From positions 1,116,001 to 1,180,000 of the forward strand of contig NZ_JAPEPB010000001.1 of NCBI RefSeq assembly GCF_026340565.1: a DNA stretch of 64,000 nucleotides. Direction: 5' to 3'. This document shows positions 16,012-24,295 of this stretch, in pieces; position 1 is the first letter of the stretch, and the number at the start of each line of letters is the position of its first letter. The notes under the pieces were generated by a model. The model was given only the letters and a program-made list of their open reading frames with translations. It ran no database searches and was not told the DNA's origin. The translations under genes and the position numbers were made by a program. The stretch is from Kitasatospora sp. NBC_01287. Its GTDB lineage: Bacteria; Actinomycetota; Actinomycetes; Streptomycetales; Streptomycetaceae.

Positions 16012-16887
16012 TCAGCGGCAGGTGTAGGTGAAGGTGGTCGCGGCGGAGCGCGCACCGGGCGAGAGCACCTCCAGGGTGGCGGTGGCCGCCATCGTCCCCT
16101 TGCCGTCGAAGGTCCAGCGCAGCACCACCTCGGTGCGGTGGCTGCCCTTCGGCACCTCCTGGGTGAGCTCGGCGGAGACCGTGCCGTCACTGCGCCGCCA
16201 GCGGTAGGAAACGGTGCCGGCCCCACCCTCGGTGGCCAGGGTCCCGACCACCTGGGCCGTCCCGTCGCAGGCCGGGCCGGCCGGGCCGGTGTGCACCGAG
16301 ACGCCGGTCACCGTCAGCGGGTCCGGCCACCACTGCCAGGCGAGGAAGCCCAGCACGGCGAGCAGGATCAGCACCGGGAGCAGCCAGCGCGAGCCCCGGC
16401 CCCGGGCCGGCCGCTCGGCGGGCGCGGGCGCGTTGTCACCGCTGTCACCGCTGTCACCGCCGTCGCCGTGCCAGCGGGCAGCGAGCTGCGGCGGGACCGC
16501 CACGGCCGCGACCGGCACACCGGGGCCGAAGCGGCGCAGGCCGTCCTCGGCCACCGGCAGCTCGTCGGCGGGGAGTTCGGCGGTGGAGAGCGGCTCGGTG
16601 GCGAGCGGCACGGTGGGCGTGAGCACTTCGGTGGCCGTGAACGCTTCGGCAGCCGTGGGCACTTCGGTGGCCGTGAACGCTTCGGCAGCCGTGGGCACTT
16701 CGGTGGCCGCGCCCAGTTCCACCGTCACGGCGGTGGAGTCGGCCGGCGCCGGAGGCAGCTCGATGGTGACGGCCGGGGTGTCCCAGACCTCCTCGTCGAG
16801 CAGGGTGGCGCTGTCGGTCTCCGGGTCGACGGGGCGGGACGGGAGGACGGGCGGGAGGTGGACGGTCGGGTCCTGTGGTGCGGTCAT
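16012..16887 (-). CDS. Single-TM membrane protein with extracellular Ig-like domain
   Basis: 291 aa from ATG 16887 (GGAAGAG upstream). Residues 1-~165 are cytoplasmic and low-complexity, with a repeated AAEAFTATEVPT unit. The segment ARGRGSRWLLPVLILLAVLGFLAW (~175-195) is the membrane anchor. Residues ~200-291 form a small beta-sandwich-like domain: LTVTGVSVHTG, a Cys in PACDGTAQVVGT, AGTVSYRWRRSDG, LRWTF and a final TYTCR. The neighbouring kinase ends in a similar domain (LRITGVTISGYGCYRTYGTSGTV...). The order and adjacency suggest a functional pair, perhaps both sensing the same signal. No known name. Confidence 0.7.
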   Translation of the reverse strand: MTAPQDPTVHLPPVLPSRPVDPETDSATLLDEEVWDTPAVTIELPPAPADSTAVTVELGAATEVPTAAEAFTATEVPTAAEAFTATEVLTPTVPLATEPLSTAELPADELPVAEDGLRRFGPGVPVAAVAVPPQLAARWHGDGGDSGDSGDNAPAPAERPARGRGSRWLLPVLILLAVLGFLAWQWWPDPLTVTGVSVHTGPAGPACDGTAQVVGTLATEGGAGTVSYRWRRSDGTVSAELTQEVPKGSHRTEVVLRWTFDGKGTMAATATLEVLSPGARSAATTFTYTCR

Positions 16888-17020
16888 GGTCTCTTCCTGG
16901 CGGCTGGTCTGCGGTGGGTCCACCGCTGGTCTGCGGCTGCTCGGCGGCCGGCCGGATCAGCTCCGCGGCGGCCCGGCACCGCTCGGCGGCCGGCTCGGCG
17001 GACACCCCACCGGCACGCGG

Positions 17021-18922
17021 TCAGCGCGGCGGGTTGCAGAGGTAGGCGGCGACCTCCTGATAGGAACCGCCTGCCTGCAGGCCCCACATGGTCGCGCTGT
17101 CCGCGAAGGTGTGGTTGACCGCGAAGCGGGCCGTGGTCTGCCCCTTCGCGATGGACAGGACCTGGGTCGCGACCACCTTGCGGGTGCTGCCACCGTCCAC
17201 CCAACTGATCGTCAGCGTGCCGGCCGCGGCACCGTCGGAGGTGACGGTGACCGTGCCGCTGGTGCCGTAGGTCCGGTAGCAGCCGTACCCGCTGATGGTC
17301 ACCCCGGTGATCCGCAGCGTGGCGGGCGGCGGCGTGGGCGAGGCGGACGGCGGCGCGGCGGACGCCGAGGTCGGGACGGCCGCCGGAGTGGTCGCGGGGG
17401 CGGAGGCCGGCGCCGAGGCGGGAGCGGTGCTCGGCGAACCGGCGGGAGTGGTCGGCGCCGTCGGGGTGGCGCCGGGCCCGCCGGCGGTCGGCGCGGTGCG
17501 GCCGGGCTTCGGTGACGGCGCGCCGGAGGCCCCGGCGGCAGCGCTCGGCGAACCGGTGCCCGAGGCGGCGGGCGAGGCCGAGGCGGAGGCGGAGGCGGAC
17601 GACGACGGGGACGCCGAGGGGGACGGCGACACCGAAGCCGAGGCGGACGGCGAGGCCGACCCCGAGGCGCTCGGCGCCACGGAGCCGCCTGGCGACACCT
17701 CGGCGACCGGCGCGAGCGAGGTGGTCAACTCCGGTGCCGGGCCCGTCATGGCGGTCGTGCCCGAGGCGCCGGAACCATCGGCGGCGGCCATCTGGACCAT
17801 CGCCCCACCCAGCAGGGCGATGCCCACCGCGCCCGCCAGCAGCTTGCCCCGGCGGCTCAGCCGAGCTCGCGGCACTCCGGACCCACCGGCGGCGGGCCAC
17901 AGGTCCGCACCCGGGCCCGGCTCCGTCGCCGCGGCGAGTTCGCCCGGGCCACCACCCAGCTCCGTGGTGGCCAGCTCCGTGGTGGCCAGCGCGGTGGTGC
18001 CGGTGGCGGCGCCGCCACCGGCCGGGAGCAGCAGCAGCGGCAGCAGCGCGACCAGGGCGGCGAGCGCGTCGCGACCGCGCTCCTCCCAGTCCTCGCCGTA
18101 CCCGGCGCGCGCCGCCCGCTCCAACTGCTCGACCAGCGCGGCCGCGCTCGCCGGCCGCTCGCCCGGCGTCTTGGCCAGGCCCGCGCGGATCAGCGGGCGG
18201 ACCGGCTCGGGCGCCAGCTCGTCCGGAATCGGGGCCTCGGTGTGCTGGGCGGCCAACTCGGCCAGCGTGGTGCCGTTGTAGGGCTTGGCGCCGGTGAGGC
18301 ACTCGAAGAAGGTCGCGGTGGCGGCGTACACGTCGGCCGAGGGCGTGGCCGGCTCGCCGGTCCACTGCTCGGGGGCCATGTAGACCGGGGTGCCGGCGAT
18401 GCCCGGCTCGGCCCCGCTCGGCACGGCGATGCCGAAGTCCACCAGCTTGGACGAGCCGTCGAGGGCGACCAGCACGTTCTCCGGCTTGTAGTCGCGGTGC
18501 ACCACCCCGGCCTCGTGCGCGGCGGCCAGCCCGAGCAGCGAGCCCTTGAGCACGGCCAGCGCCGCCTCGGGAGAGGTGGCCCCCTCCTGGCGCAGCAGCG
18601 CCCGCAGCGAGGGCCCGTCCACCAGCTCCATCACGATCGCGGCGCCGCGCGGGCCCTCCACGTACTCGTAGAGCTGGGCGACCTGCGGCACGCGCAGGGC
18701 GCCGAGCAGTTCCGCCTCGCGGCGGAAGGCGGTGGTGCCGCCGAGCGCCTTGCTCAAGTACTTGACGGCCACACGGGTCCCCGTGGCGTCGTGCCGGGCC
18801 AGCACCACCCGGCCGCTGCCCCCGGTGCCCAGTTCGCGCTCCTCGGTGTAGCCGGGCAGCGTCCACGGTCCGTCGGCCTGGGCCGCTCTCTCCTCGGGTC
18901 TCTCCTCGGTCGGGCCGTTCAT
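17021..18922 (-). CDS. Membrane Ser/Thr protein kinase with extracellular sensor domain
   Basis: 633 aa from ATG 18922. Kinase domain ~25-285: glycine loop ELGTGGSGRVVLAR, Lys54 in VAVKYL, catalytic HRDYKPENV (142-150), DFG (162-164) and an APEQW segment. HRDYKPEN has Tyr where most have Leu. A Gly/Ala linker follows, then one TM segment near 370-390 (LLAGAVGIALLGGAMVQM). Next is a ~120-residue Ser/Ala/Pro spacer ((SAS)n and SPSPS runs), expected to span the wall. The last ~95 residues are an Ig-like domain (ITGVTISGYGCYRTYG..., LTISWVDGG, VNHTF, ending YLCNPPR) with two Cys. The kinase faces the cytoplasm and the sensor is outside. The ligand is unknown. Confidence 0.93.
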   Translation of the reverse strand: MNGPTEERPEERAAQADGPWTLPGYTEERELGTGGSGRVVLARHDATGTRVAVKYLSKALGGTTAFRREAELLGALRVPQVAQLYEYVEGPRGAAIVMELVDGPSLRALLRQEGATSPEAALAVLKGSLLGLAAAHEAGVVHRDYKPENVLVALDGSSKLVDFGIAVPSGAEPGIAGTPVYMAPEQWTGEPATPSADVYAATATFFECLTGAKPYNGTTLAELAAQHTEAPIPDELAPEPVRPLIRAGLAKTPGERPASAAALVEQLERAARAGYGEDWEERGRDALAALVALLPLLLLPAGGGAATGTTALATTELATTELGGGPGELAAATEPGPGADLWPAAGGSGVPRARLSRRGKLLAGAVGIALLGGAMVQMAAADGSGASGTTAMTGPAPELTTSLAPVAEVSPGGSVAPSASGSASPSASASVSPSPSASPSSSASASASASPAASGTGSPSAAAGASGAPSPKPGRTAPTAGGPGATPTAPTTPAGSPSTAPASAPASAPATTPAAVPTSASAAPPSASPTPPPATLRITGVTISGYGCYRTYGTSGTVTVTSDGAAAGTLTISWVDGGSTRKVVATQVLSIAKGQTTARFAVNHTFADSATMWGLQAGGSYQEVAAYLCNPPR

Positions 18923-19217
18923 CCTCGGTCTCTCTTCTCCGGTGCCACCAGACCGCGCGAGTGTGCGGCGCTGCCTGCGACGTGCACCGTAGGGCCTCGG
19001 GTTCCCGTCCGAGGCGCATCGCAGATCACGATTCGGGTGCTTCGCACACTGCGATTTCTTCAGTGCGATTTCCTCAGTGCGGCGGCCACCGCGGCGGGTG
19101 CGGAGACCCCAGGTGGCCTCCGGTCGGACCTGACGATCCTTCAGTGTGCGTACGACAGGCCGCCGCCAAGGAAGTTACTCTTGATCCACTGACCGAGCAG
19201 GCGAACGGGAGAGCGAT
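18923..19217 (+). promoter_or_regulatory. Divergent promoter region with 14-bp direct repeats
   Basis: 295 bases between the kinase and methyltransferase starts. A 14-bp unit (CAGTGCGATTTCCT type) is repeated at 19047-19060 and 19061-19074, with a third partial copy from 19075. This AT-richer repeat is a candidate regulator-binding site. No palindrome was found. Confidence 0.45.
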
Positions 19218-20063
19218 ATGTCCGACACGGACTGGATGTCACAGAAGCCGCAAAGCGACGAGTGGCCGAGCATAGACCTGCGCATGGACGTCCCTCACTC
19301 GGCCCGGGTCTACGACTACCTGATCGGCGGCAAGACCAACTTCGAGGCCGACCGGACGGCCGCCCACGCCTCCGTCGAGGCCTGGCCCGCGCTGCCGGTC
19401 TCGATGCGCACCACCCGCACCTTCATGCAGCGCGCGGTCCGCCACCTCACCGAGCAGTACGGGATCCGCCAGTTCCTGGACATCGGCACCGGCATCCCCA
19501 CCTCCCCCAACCTGCACGAGATCGCGCAGGCCATCGCCCCCGAGGCGCGGGTCGCCTACGTCGACAACGACCCCATCGTGCTCACCCACGCCCGGGCCCT
19601 GATGTCCAGCACGCCGCAGGGCAGGACCTGCTACATCGACGCCGACCTGCGCGACGTCGACTCGATCCTGGACGCGCCGCGGCTGCGCGAGGTGCTGGAC
19701 CTGAGCCGGCCGGTGGCGCTCTCGTTGATCGCGATCGTGCACTTCGTCCTCGACAAGGACGACCCGCAGGCCATCGTGCGGCGCTTCATGGACGAGCTGG
19801 CCCCGGGCAGCTTCCTGGCGCTGACCGTCTTCACCGGTGACACCGACCCGGTGGGCGTCGGCGGCGTCAGTCGCGAGTACAACGCGCGTGGCATCCCGCT
19901 GCAGGTCCGGGACAAGGCCGAGGCCACCGCCTTCTTCGACGGCTACGACCTGCTCGATCCCGGGGTGACGCTGGTCCACCAGTGGCGGCCCGACCAGGGC
20001 GCGCCGCGGGTGCGCGACCAGGACATCGCCATGTACGGCGGCGTGGCCGTCAAGCGGGGCTGA
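19218..20063 (+). CDS. DUF574 SAM-dependent methyltransferase-like protein
   Basis: 281 aa. ATG 19218 with GGGAGAG upstream. It matches the actinobacterial DUF574 family: ARVYDYLIGGKTNFEADR (33-50), the SAM-binding QFLDIGTGIPTSPNLHEIA (G-x-G-x-P), VAYVDNDPIVLTHARALM (acidic residue binding the ribose) and YIDADLRD. The C-terminal part has the family LSLIAIVHFVLDKDDP segment. Streptomycetes carry many copies, often beside HTH regulators. The substrate is unknown. Cytoplasmic. Confidence 0.9.
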   Translation: MSDTDWMSQKPQSDEWPSIDLRMDVPHSARVYDYLIGGKTNFEADRTAAHASVEAWPALPVSMRTTRTFMQRAVRHLTEQYGIRQFLDIGTGIPTSPNLHEIAQAIAPEARVAYVDNDPIVLTHARALMSSTPQGRTCYIDADLRDVDSILDAPRLREVLDLSRPVALSLIAIVHFVLDKDDPQAIVRRFMDELAPGSFLALTVFTGDTDPVGVGGVSREYNARGIPLQVRDKAEATAFFDGYDLLDPGVTLVHQWRPDQGAPRVRDQDIAMYGGVAVKRG

Positions 20064-20123
20064 GCCCCCTGGGGGCGGCCCGAACCGCTGGGACACGTTC
20101 CGGGTGGCCGACACCCCACTGAA

Positions 20124-20137
20124 TAAGCGCTTGCTTA
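20124..20137. promoter_or_regulatory. TetR-type palindrome upstream of oxidoreductase
   Basis: TAAGC-GCTT-GCTTA, a short perfect inverted repeat ~65 bases before the GTG start of the next gene. It resembles common TetR-family operators. No cognate regulator lies alongside, so control would be in trans. Confidence 0.45.
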
Positions 20138-20201
20138 GCTCTGGACAAGCGACGGTCGGCGGTGTTGGCTGACCGGGACGGCAGCTACCCACGAGTAGGG
20201 A

Positions 20202-21167
20202 GTGCGAGTGCGCGCGATCCAGATCACCGAGTTCGGCGGCCCCGAGGTGCTGCGGGTCGTCGACCTGCCGGAGCCGTCGGCACAGCCGGGGCAGTTGCTG
20301 GTGGAGGTCTCGGCGGCCGGGGTGAACTACGCGGACACGCACGCCGTCGAGGACTCCTACCTGTCGCGGAGCACGCTGCCGATGGTGCCCGGTGGCGAGG
20401 TGGTCGGGCGGACGGCCGAGGGGCGGCGGGTCGTGGCGCTCAGCGACGGCGGCGGGTACGCGGAGCGGGCCGCGGTGTGGGAGGCGATGGCCCACGACGT
20501 GCCCGAGTCGGTGACCGACGGCCAGGCGCTCGCCCTGGTGGTGCAGGGCCTCACCGCCTGGCACCTGCTGCGGACCTGCGCGCGCATCGCACCGGGCGAG
20601 TCGGTGGTCGTGCACGCCGCCGCCGGCGGCACCGGTTCGCTGGCCGTGCAGCTGGCGAAGGAGTTCGGCGCGGGGCGGGTGATCGCCACCGCCTCGTCCA
20701 AGGAGAAGCGTGAACTGGCCCTGGAACTGGGCGCCGACGTCGCGATCGAGGCCGCGCCCGACGGCGAGGGGCTGAAGGAGCGGCTGGTCGAGGCGAACGG
20801 CGGCGCCAAGGTCGACATCGTCCTGGAGATGACCGGCGGCCCGGTCTTCGACGCCTCCCTGGCAGCGCTCGCGCCGTTCGGCCGCCTGGTCACCTACGGG
20901 ATGGCCTCGCGGGTGCCGCCCACCCCGGTGGCGGCGGCCCAACTGATGGGCCGCTCCCGGTCGGTGGTCGGCTTCTGGCTGATGCACTGCGTCGGACGCC
21001 CCGGGATGTACCGGGAGCCGATGGCCGAACTCTTCGCGATGACCACCGACGGCCGCCTCAAGCCCCAGGTCGGCGGCGTGTACCCACTCTCCGACGCCGC
21101 CCGCGCGCACACCGACCTGCGAGCCCGGCGCACCTTCGGCAAGCTGCTCCTGGACCCGGACCGCTGA
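20202..21167 (+). CDS. NADPH:quinone oxidoreductase (MDR family)
   Basis: 321 aa from GTG 20202, with AGGGA just upstream; GTG 20208 is an alternative. N-terminal GroES-like fold (MRVRAIQITEFGGPEVL, VSAAGVNYADTHAVED), then a Rossmann domain with VVVHAAAGGTGSLAVQLAK. There are no zinc-binding cysteines. It is shorter than the oxidoreductase at 14 kb and clearly a paralogue. It reduces quinones or enones using NADPH; the exact substrate is unknown. Confidence 0.9.
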   Translation: MRVRAIQITEFGGPEVLRVVDLPEPSAQPGQLLVEVSAAGVNYADTHAVEDSYLSRSTLPMVPGGEVVGRTAEGRRVVALSDGGGYAERAAVWEAMAHDVPESVTDGQALALVVQGLTAWHLLRTCARIAPGESVVVHAAAGGTGSLAVQLAKEFGAGRVIATASSKEKRELALELGADVAIEAAPDGEGLKERLVEANGGAKVDIVLEMTGGPVFDASLAALAPFGRLVTYGMASRVPPTPVAAAQLMGRSRSVVGFWLMHCVGRPGMYREPMAELFAMTTDGRLKPQVGGVYPLSDAARAHTDLRARRTFGKLLLDPDR

Positions 21168-21170
21168 GCC

Positions 21171-21209
21171 GCGGACGGCGGACGGCGGACGGCGGACGGC
21201 GGACGGCGG
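21171..21209 (+). repeat. 7-bp tandem repeat
   Basis: About five copies of GCGGACG/GGCGGAC between the stop of the oxidoreductase and the stop of the convergent MFS remnant. It has no coding role. Confidence 0.7.
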
Positions 21210-21211
21210 GA

Positions 21212-22010
21212 TCAGACGGGTGCCGTTCCGTCAGCGGCCGCCGCTTGCAATATCGTTGAGCCCGCAGCAACCGTGTCGGCCGCTGCCACCGTGGGCGTGG
21301 GCGTGGGCGCGCTCCGTCGGAGCAGGTGCCGCAGCAGGGCCAGCACGGCGGCGACCGCGACCACCCCGCAGACGCTGCCCCAGCCGATGTCGTAGACGCG
21401 GACGCCCAGCCAGGAACCGACGCTGCCGCCAAGGAACGAGCAGGTCATGTAGGCGATGTTGAGCCGACTGCGGACCTCCGGACGCAGCGCGAAGATCCTT
21501 GCCTGGTTGGCAACTTGACCGGCCTGCACAGCGACGTCGAGCAGCAGCATCCCCACGGTCAGGGCCGCCAGGCCGATCATGCCGTGCAGCAGACCGCCCA
21601 GCAGCACGACCGCCGCCAGCACGACGCCCAGCATGCAGGCCAGGTTGACCAGGTCGGGCCCGCGCCGGTCGACCCAGCGCCCGGCGATCGGCGTGCTGAA
21701 CATGCTCGCAGCACCCACCAACGCGATCAGGCCGACCACGGGCGCGCCCATCCGGTACGCCGGCCCGGTGACGAAGAGCGCGATGCTCGTCCAAGCGGCG
21801 CTGAACGCGGCGAACAACGCGGCCTGGTACCAGGCGGATCGGCGCAGGTCGGGCTCGGCCCGCAGCAACCGGAGCGGTTCGGCCAGCAACGCGGGATACC
21901 GTTGCCGCGAGGGCGGCGCGGTCACCGGCAGCTTGATGGCCAGCACCACGGCGAGCTGCAGCACCAGCGCCGCGGCCGCCAGGTACGGAGCCCGCCAGCC
22001 CAGCCAGGTG
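21212..22010 (-). pseudogene. MFS transporter, N-terminally truncated
   Basis: The frame encodes about 260 residues corresponding to the later part of an MFS exporter: WLGWRAPYLAAAALVLQLAVV, then a cytoplasmic loop, then six further hydrophobic segments with the domain-2 motif STPIAGRWVDRRGPDLV. The family start and first several TM segments are absent. Upstream of ~22010 the frame continues as nonsense (Arg/Ser-rich, antisense to the CGNR gene). Homology stops exactly where the opposite-strand CGNR homology begins, so a deletion has removed both 5' ends. It is not expected to function. Confidence 0.78.
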
Positions 22011-22601
22011 TGCCTGGACTTCATCCGCACCCTGCGCCACCGCGGCTCGGCCGACGCCGCCGACGTGGTCGAGGAGCTCGCCGACCCGGCGTCACTGGCC
22101 GCCTGGGTACGGCAGTTCTGGCCCCACGTCGGCGAACCGCCCGCGCAGGTGGCGGTCGGGCAGGTCGAGTCCGCACAGGTCGAGTCCGCTCGCGCACTCC
22201 GCGAGGCGGTCCACCAGCTGATCCTGGCGGCCCGCAGCGAGCGGGGCGCGGCTGCCTGCGACCCCACCTCCGCCGAGCTCCTCAACCAGGCCGCCGCCCA
22301 CCCGGTGCCGGCCCCTCGCCTCGACACCTCCGGCCAACTCCACTGGCACGCGGCGGATCCGGTCACCGCCACCCTCGCGCTGATCGCCCGCGACGCCCTC
22401 GACCTCGCCACCACCCCCGCCGCCACCCGCATCCGCGCCTGCGCCGGCCCCCACTGCGACGCCCTCTTCCTCGACAACTCCCGCCCCGGCAGCCGCCGCT
22501 GGTGCTCCATGGACACCTGCGGCAACCCCGCCAAGAAGACCGCCCTGAAGACCGCCCTGAAGACCGCCCACCACGACAAGACCGCCGCCCCCACGGCCTG
22601 A
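22011..22601 (+). pseudogene. CGNR zinc-finger regulator, 5'-truncated
   Basis: From 22011 the plus strand reads CLDFIRTLRHRGSADAADVV, the ABATE-domain start of CGNR-type regulators, and ends in a complete zinc-binding module, CAGPHCDALFLDNSRPGSRR then WCSMDTCGNPAKK. The residues that normally precede CLDF, including the start codon, are missing. Sequence upstream is the antisense of the MFS remnant. CGNR regulators are often divergent from the exporter they control, which fits the original arrangement. Without a start it is scored as a pseudogene; an alternative start at 21579 would add ~144 antisense residues. Confidence 0.75.
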
Positions 22602-23230
22602 GGCCAACGTCGAAGGCGCTCGGCGAGCCAGCAGCGGGCCGGGCTCAGTCCCGTCTCATTACAAAGGCAGCGCGGCCGACTATCCGACACCGTGGCACTC
22701 GCCTTGGCGCAGGTCTTCTCCGGGGCGGCCGGAGCCGATCGAAACCTTCGTCCACCTGAGCAACCTCAAGAATCCACCGAACAGCACGCTTTCCGAGTGG
22801 ACCTCGCCCTCCTCCGCGCCGGCTTCAAAGCTCCGAACGCCGGCCGGCCACCCGGCCGATCCGCCACCATCGGCAGGCCAACAGTGCTGCTTCCTCCGGC
22901 AGTACGTTCGCCCAGCACCTCCCACCGACCGGAGACCACACCCCGGCGCCAGAGCACGCACGGGCATCACCGTGACACGGGTACGGTCCCGCCGATCGAC
23001 CTCCTCGCCACTCCCGTGAGCGTCGGAGACCTCGTCACACTGCTCATGCCGCCCCCGCGACAGACCTCAGCCTCCAAGCCTGCCGAGGGGACGAACCGTT
23101 TTGCTGATGCGCCCCCGTCCGTGGGCGGATCGCCCGTAGGATCCCAACCTGCAGCCCAAGCCTCCGACATACCCCGGGACCACCAGAGCACCCCGGCACA
23201 GCTGCACGAGATGGCGCGCCAGGCCGAGGA
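22602..23230 (+). other. Intergenic region between CGNR remnant and CRISPR leader
   Basis: About 630 bases. A 180-aa open frame (22692-23234, plus) has no recognisable domain, is Pro/Arg rich and runs into the leader, so I do not call it a gene. No tRNA, IS end or palindrome was recognised. Confidence 0.5.
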
Positions 23231-23317
23231 TTGATACCGCTTTCACCCAAAAAGCCCGTTCCCACCAAAGTACCCACCCACCGCCCCCACCCCCAGTAAA
23301 CGCCCAGCTCACGAACA
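23231..23317 (+). promoter_or_regulatory. CRISPR leader of array 1
   Basis: A GC-poorer stretch directly before the first repeat. It contains CGCCCAGCTCAC (23301-23312), which recurs before array 3 at the same 5-base distance from the repeat. Leader position on this side agrees with perfect repeats here and degenerate repeats at the far end. It should hold the array promoter and the Cas1-Cas2 integration signal. Confidence 0.7.
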
Positions 23318-24260
23318 CTGCTCCCCGCACCCGCGGGGTTGATCCCCCGATCTCCCCCCACTGCTCGTCGCCGTCCTCCTGCTCCCCGCACCCGCGGGGT
23401 TGATCCCTCAACGATCATCGCTACTCCTTGGCTTTATCGCTGCTCCCCGCACCCGCGGGGTTGATCCGTACTAGTGTCCCATTCGGGATCACTGTCTTGG
23501 CTGCTCCCCGCACCCGCGGGGTTGATCCCGCGACGAAGCCGATCATCCACCAGTGGATCTTCTGCTCCCCGCACCCGCGGGGTTGATCCCGGAAGGAGCC
23601 CCACCACCTTGTTCGGTCTCGACTGCTCCCCGCACCCGCGGGGTTGATCCCACGCCCGCCGGCGCGAGCACCCTGATGCCGTCCTGCTCCCCGCACCCGC
23701 GGGGTTGATCCCTCCAGGCAGACCAGCTCGACGGGCTGATCCAGCTGCTCCCCGCACCCGCGGGGTTGATCCCGCGCGTGCGATTCTGCACGAGGCGGCC
23801 CTAGCCTGCTCCCCGCACCCGCGGGGTTGATCCCCGCGCCCGCCGGGTGGTCCGCCAGCGGATCGACTGCTCCCCGCACCCGCGGGGTTGATCCCTGGCC
23901 AGGCGCCCGAACTGTTGCGCGGGGCGCCTGCTCCCCGCACCCGCGGGGTTGATCCCTCCTTGGTGTGGGCCAGTTCGCGGGTCACCTTCTGCTCCCCGCA
24001 CCCGCGGGGTTGATCCCTCCTTGGTGTGGGCCAGTTCGCGGGTCACCTTCTGCTCCCCGCACCCGCGGGGTTGATCCCTCCTTGGTGTGGGCCAGTTCGC
24101 GGGTCACCTTCTGCTCCCCGCACCCGCGGGGTTGATCCCGGTCCCTCGACCTGGTCCTGTTCGTCAACGGCTGCTCCCCGCACCCGCGGGGTTGATCCCG
24201 GCATGTGGCTCCTCAACCGCGCCCGGGCCGACTGCTCCCCGCACCCGCGGGGTTGATCCC
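23318..24260 (+). CRISPR. Type I-E CRISPR array 1 (16 repeats, 15 spacers)
   Basis: 29-base repeats beginning CTGCTCCCCGCACCCG and ending CGGGGTTGATCCC, with a 61-base period. Starts are 23318, 23379, 23440, 23501, 23562, 23623, 23684, 23745, 23806, 23867, 23928, 23989, 24050, 24111, 24171 and 24232. Spacers are 32 bases, except one of 31 (24140-24170). The repeat centre is a CCCCGC...GCGGGG stem as expected for Cas6e. The third repeat ends in G instead of C. Three consecutive spacers (23957-23988, 24018-24049, 24079-24110) are identical. Transcription is left to right. The array is interrupted after 24260 by an IS and resumes at 25733. Confidence 0.97.
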
Positions 24261-24295
24261 ATGGTCAGCCGCGACCGGTCACGTCCTGCGGAGTG

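Noticed and set aside
22692..23234. 180-aa plus-strand ORF before the CRISPR leader
   Set aside because: No recognisable motif, Pro/Arg rich, overlaps the leader; not enough to call a gene.
23421..24046. Minus-strand ORFs of 150-180 aa rich in GSTPRVRGA / INPAGAGSS / DQPRGCGEQ
   Set aside because: They are the CRISPR repeats read in three frames; the period is exactly 61 bases.
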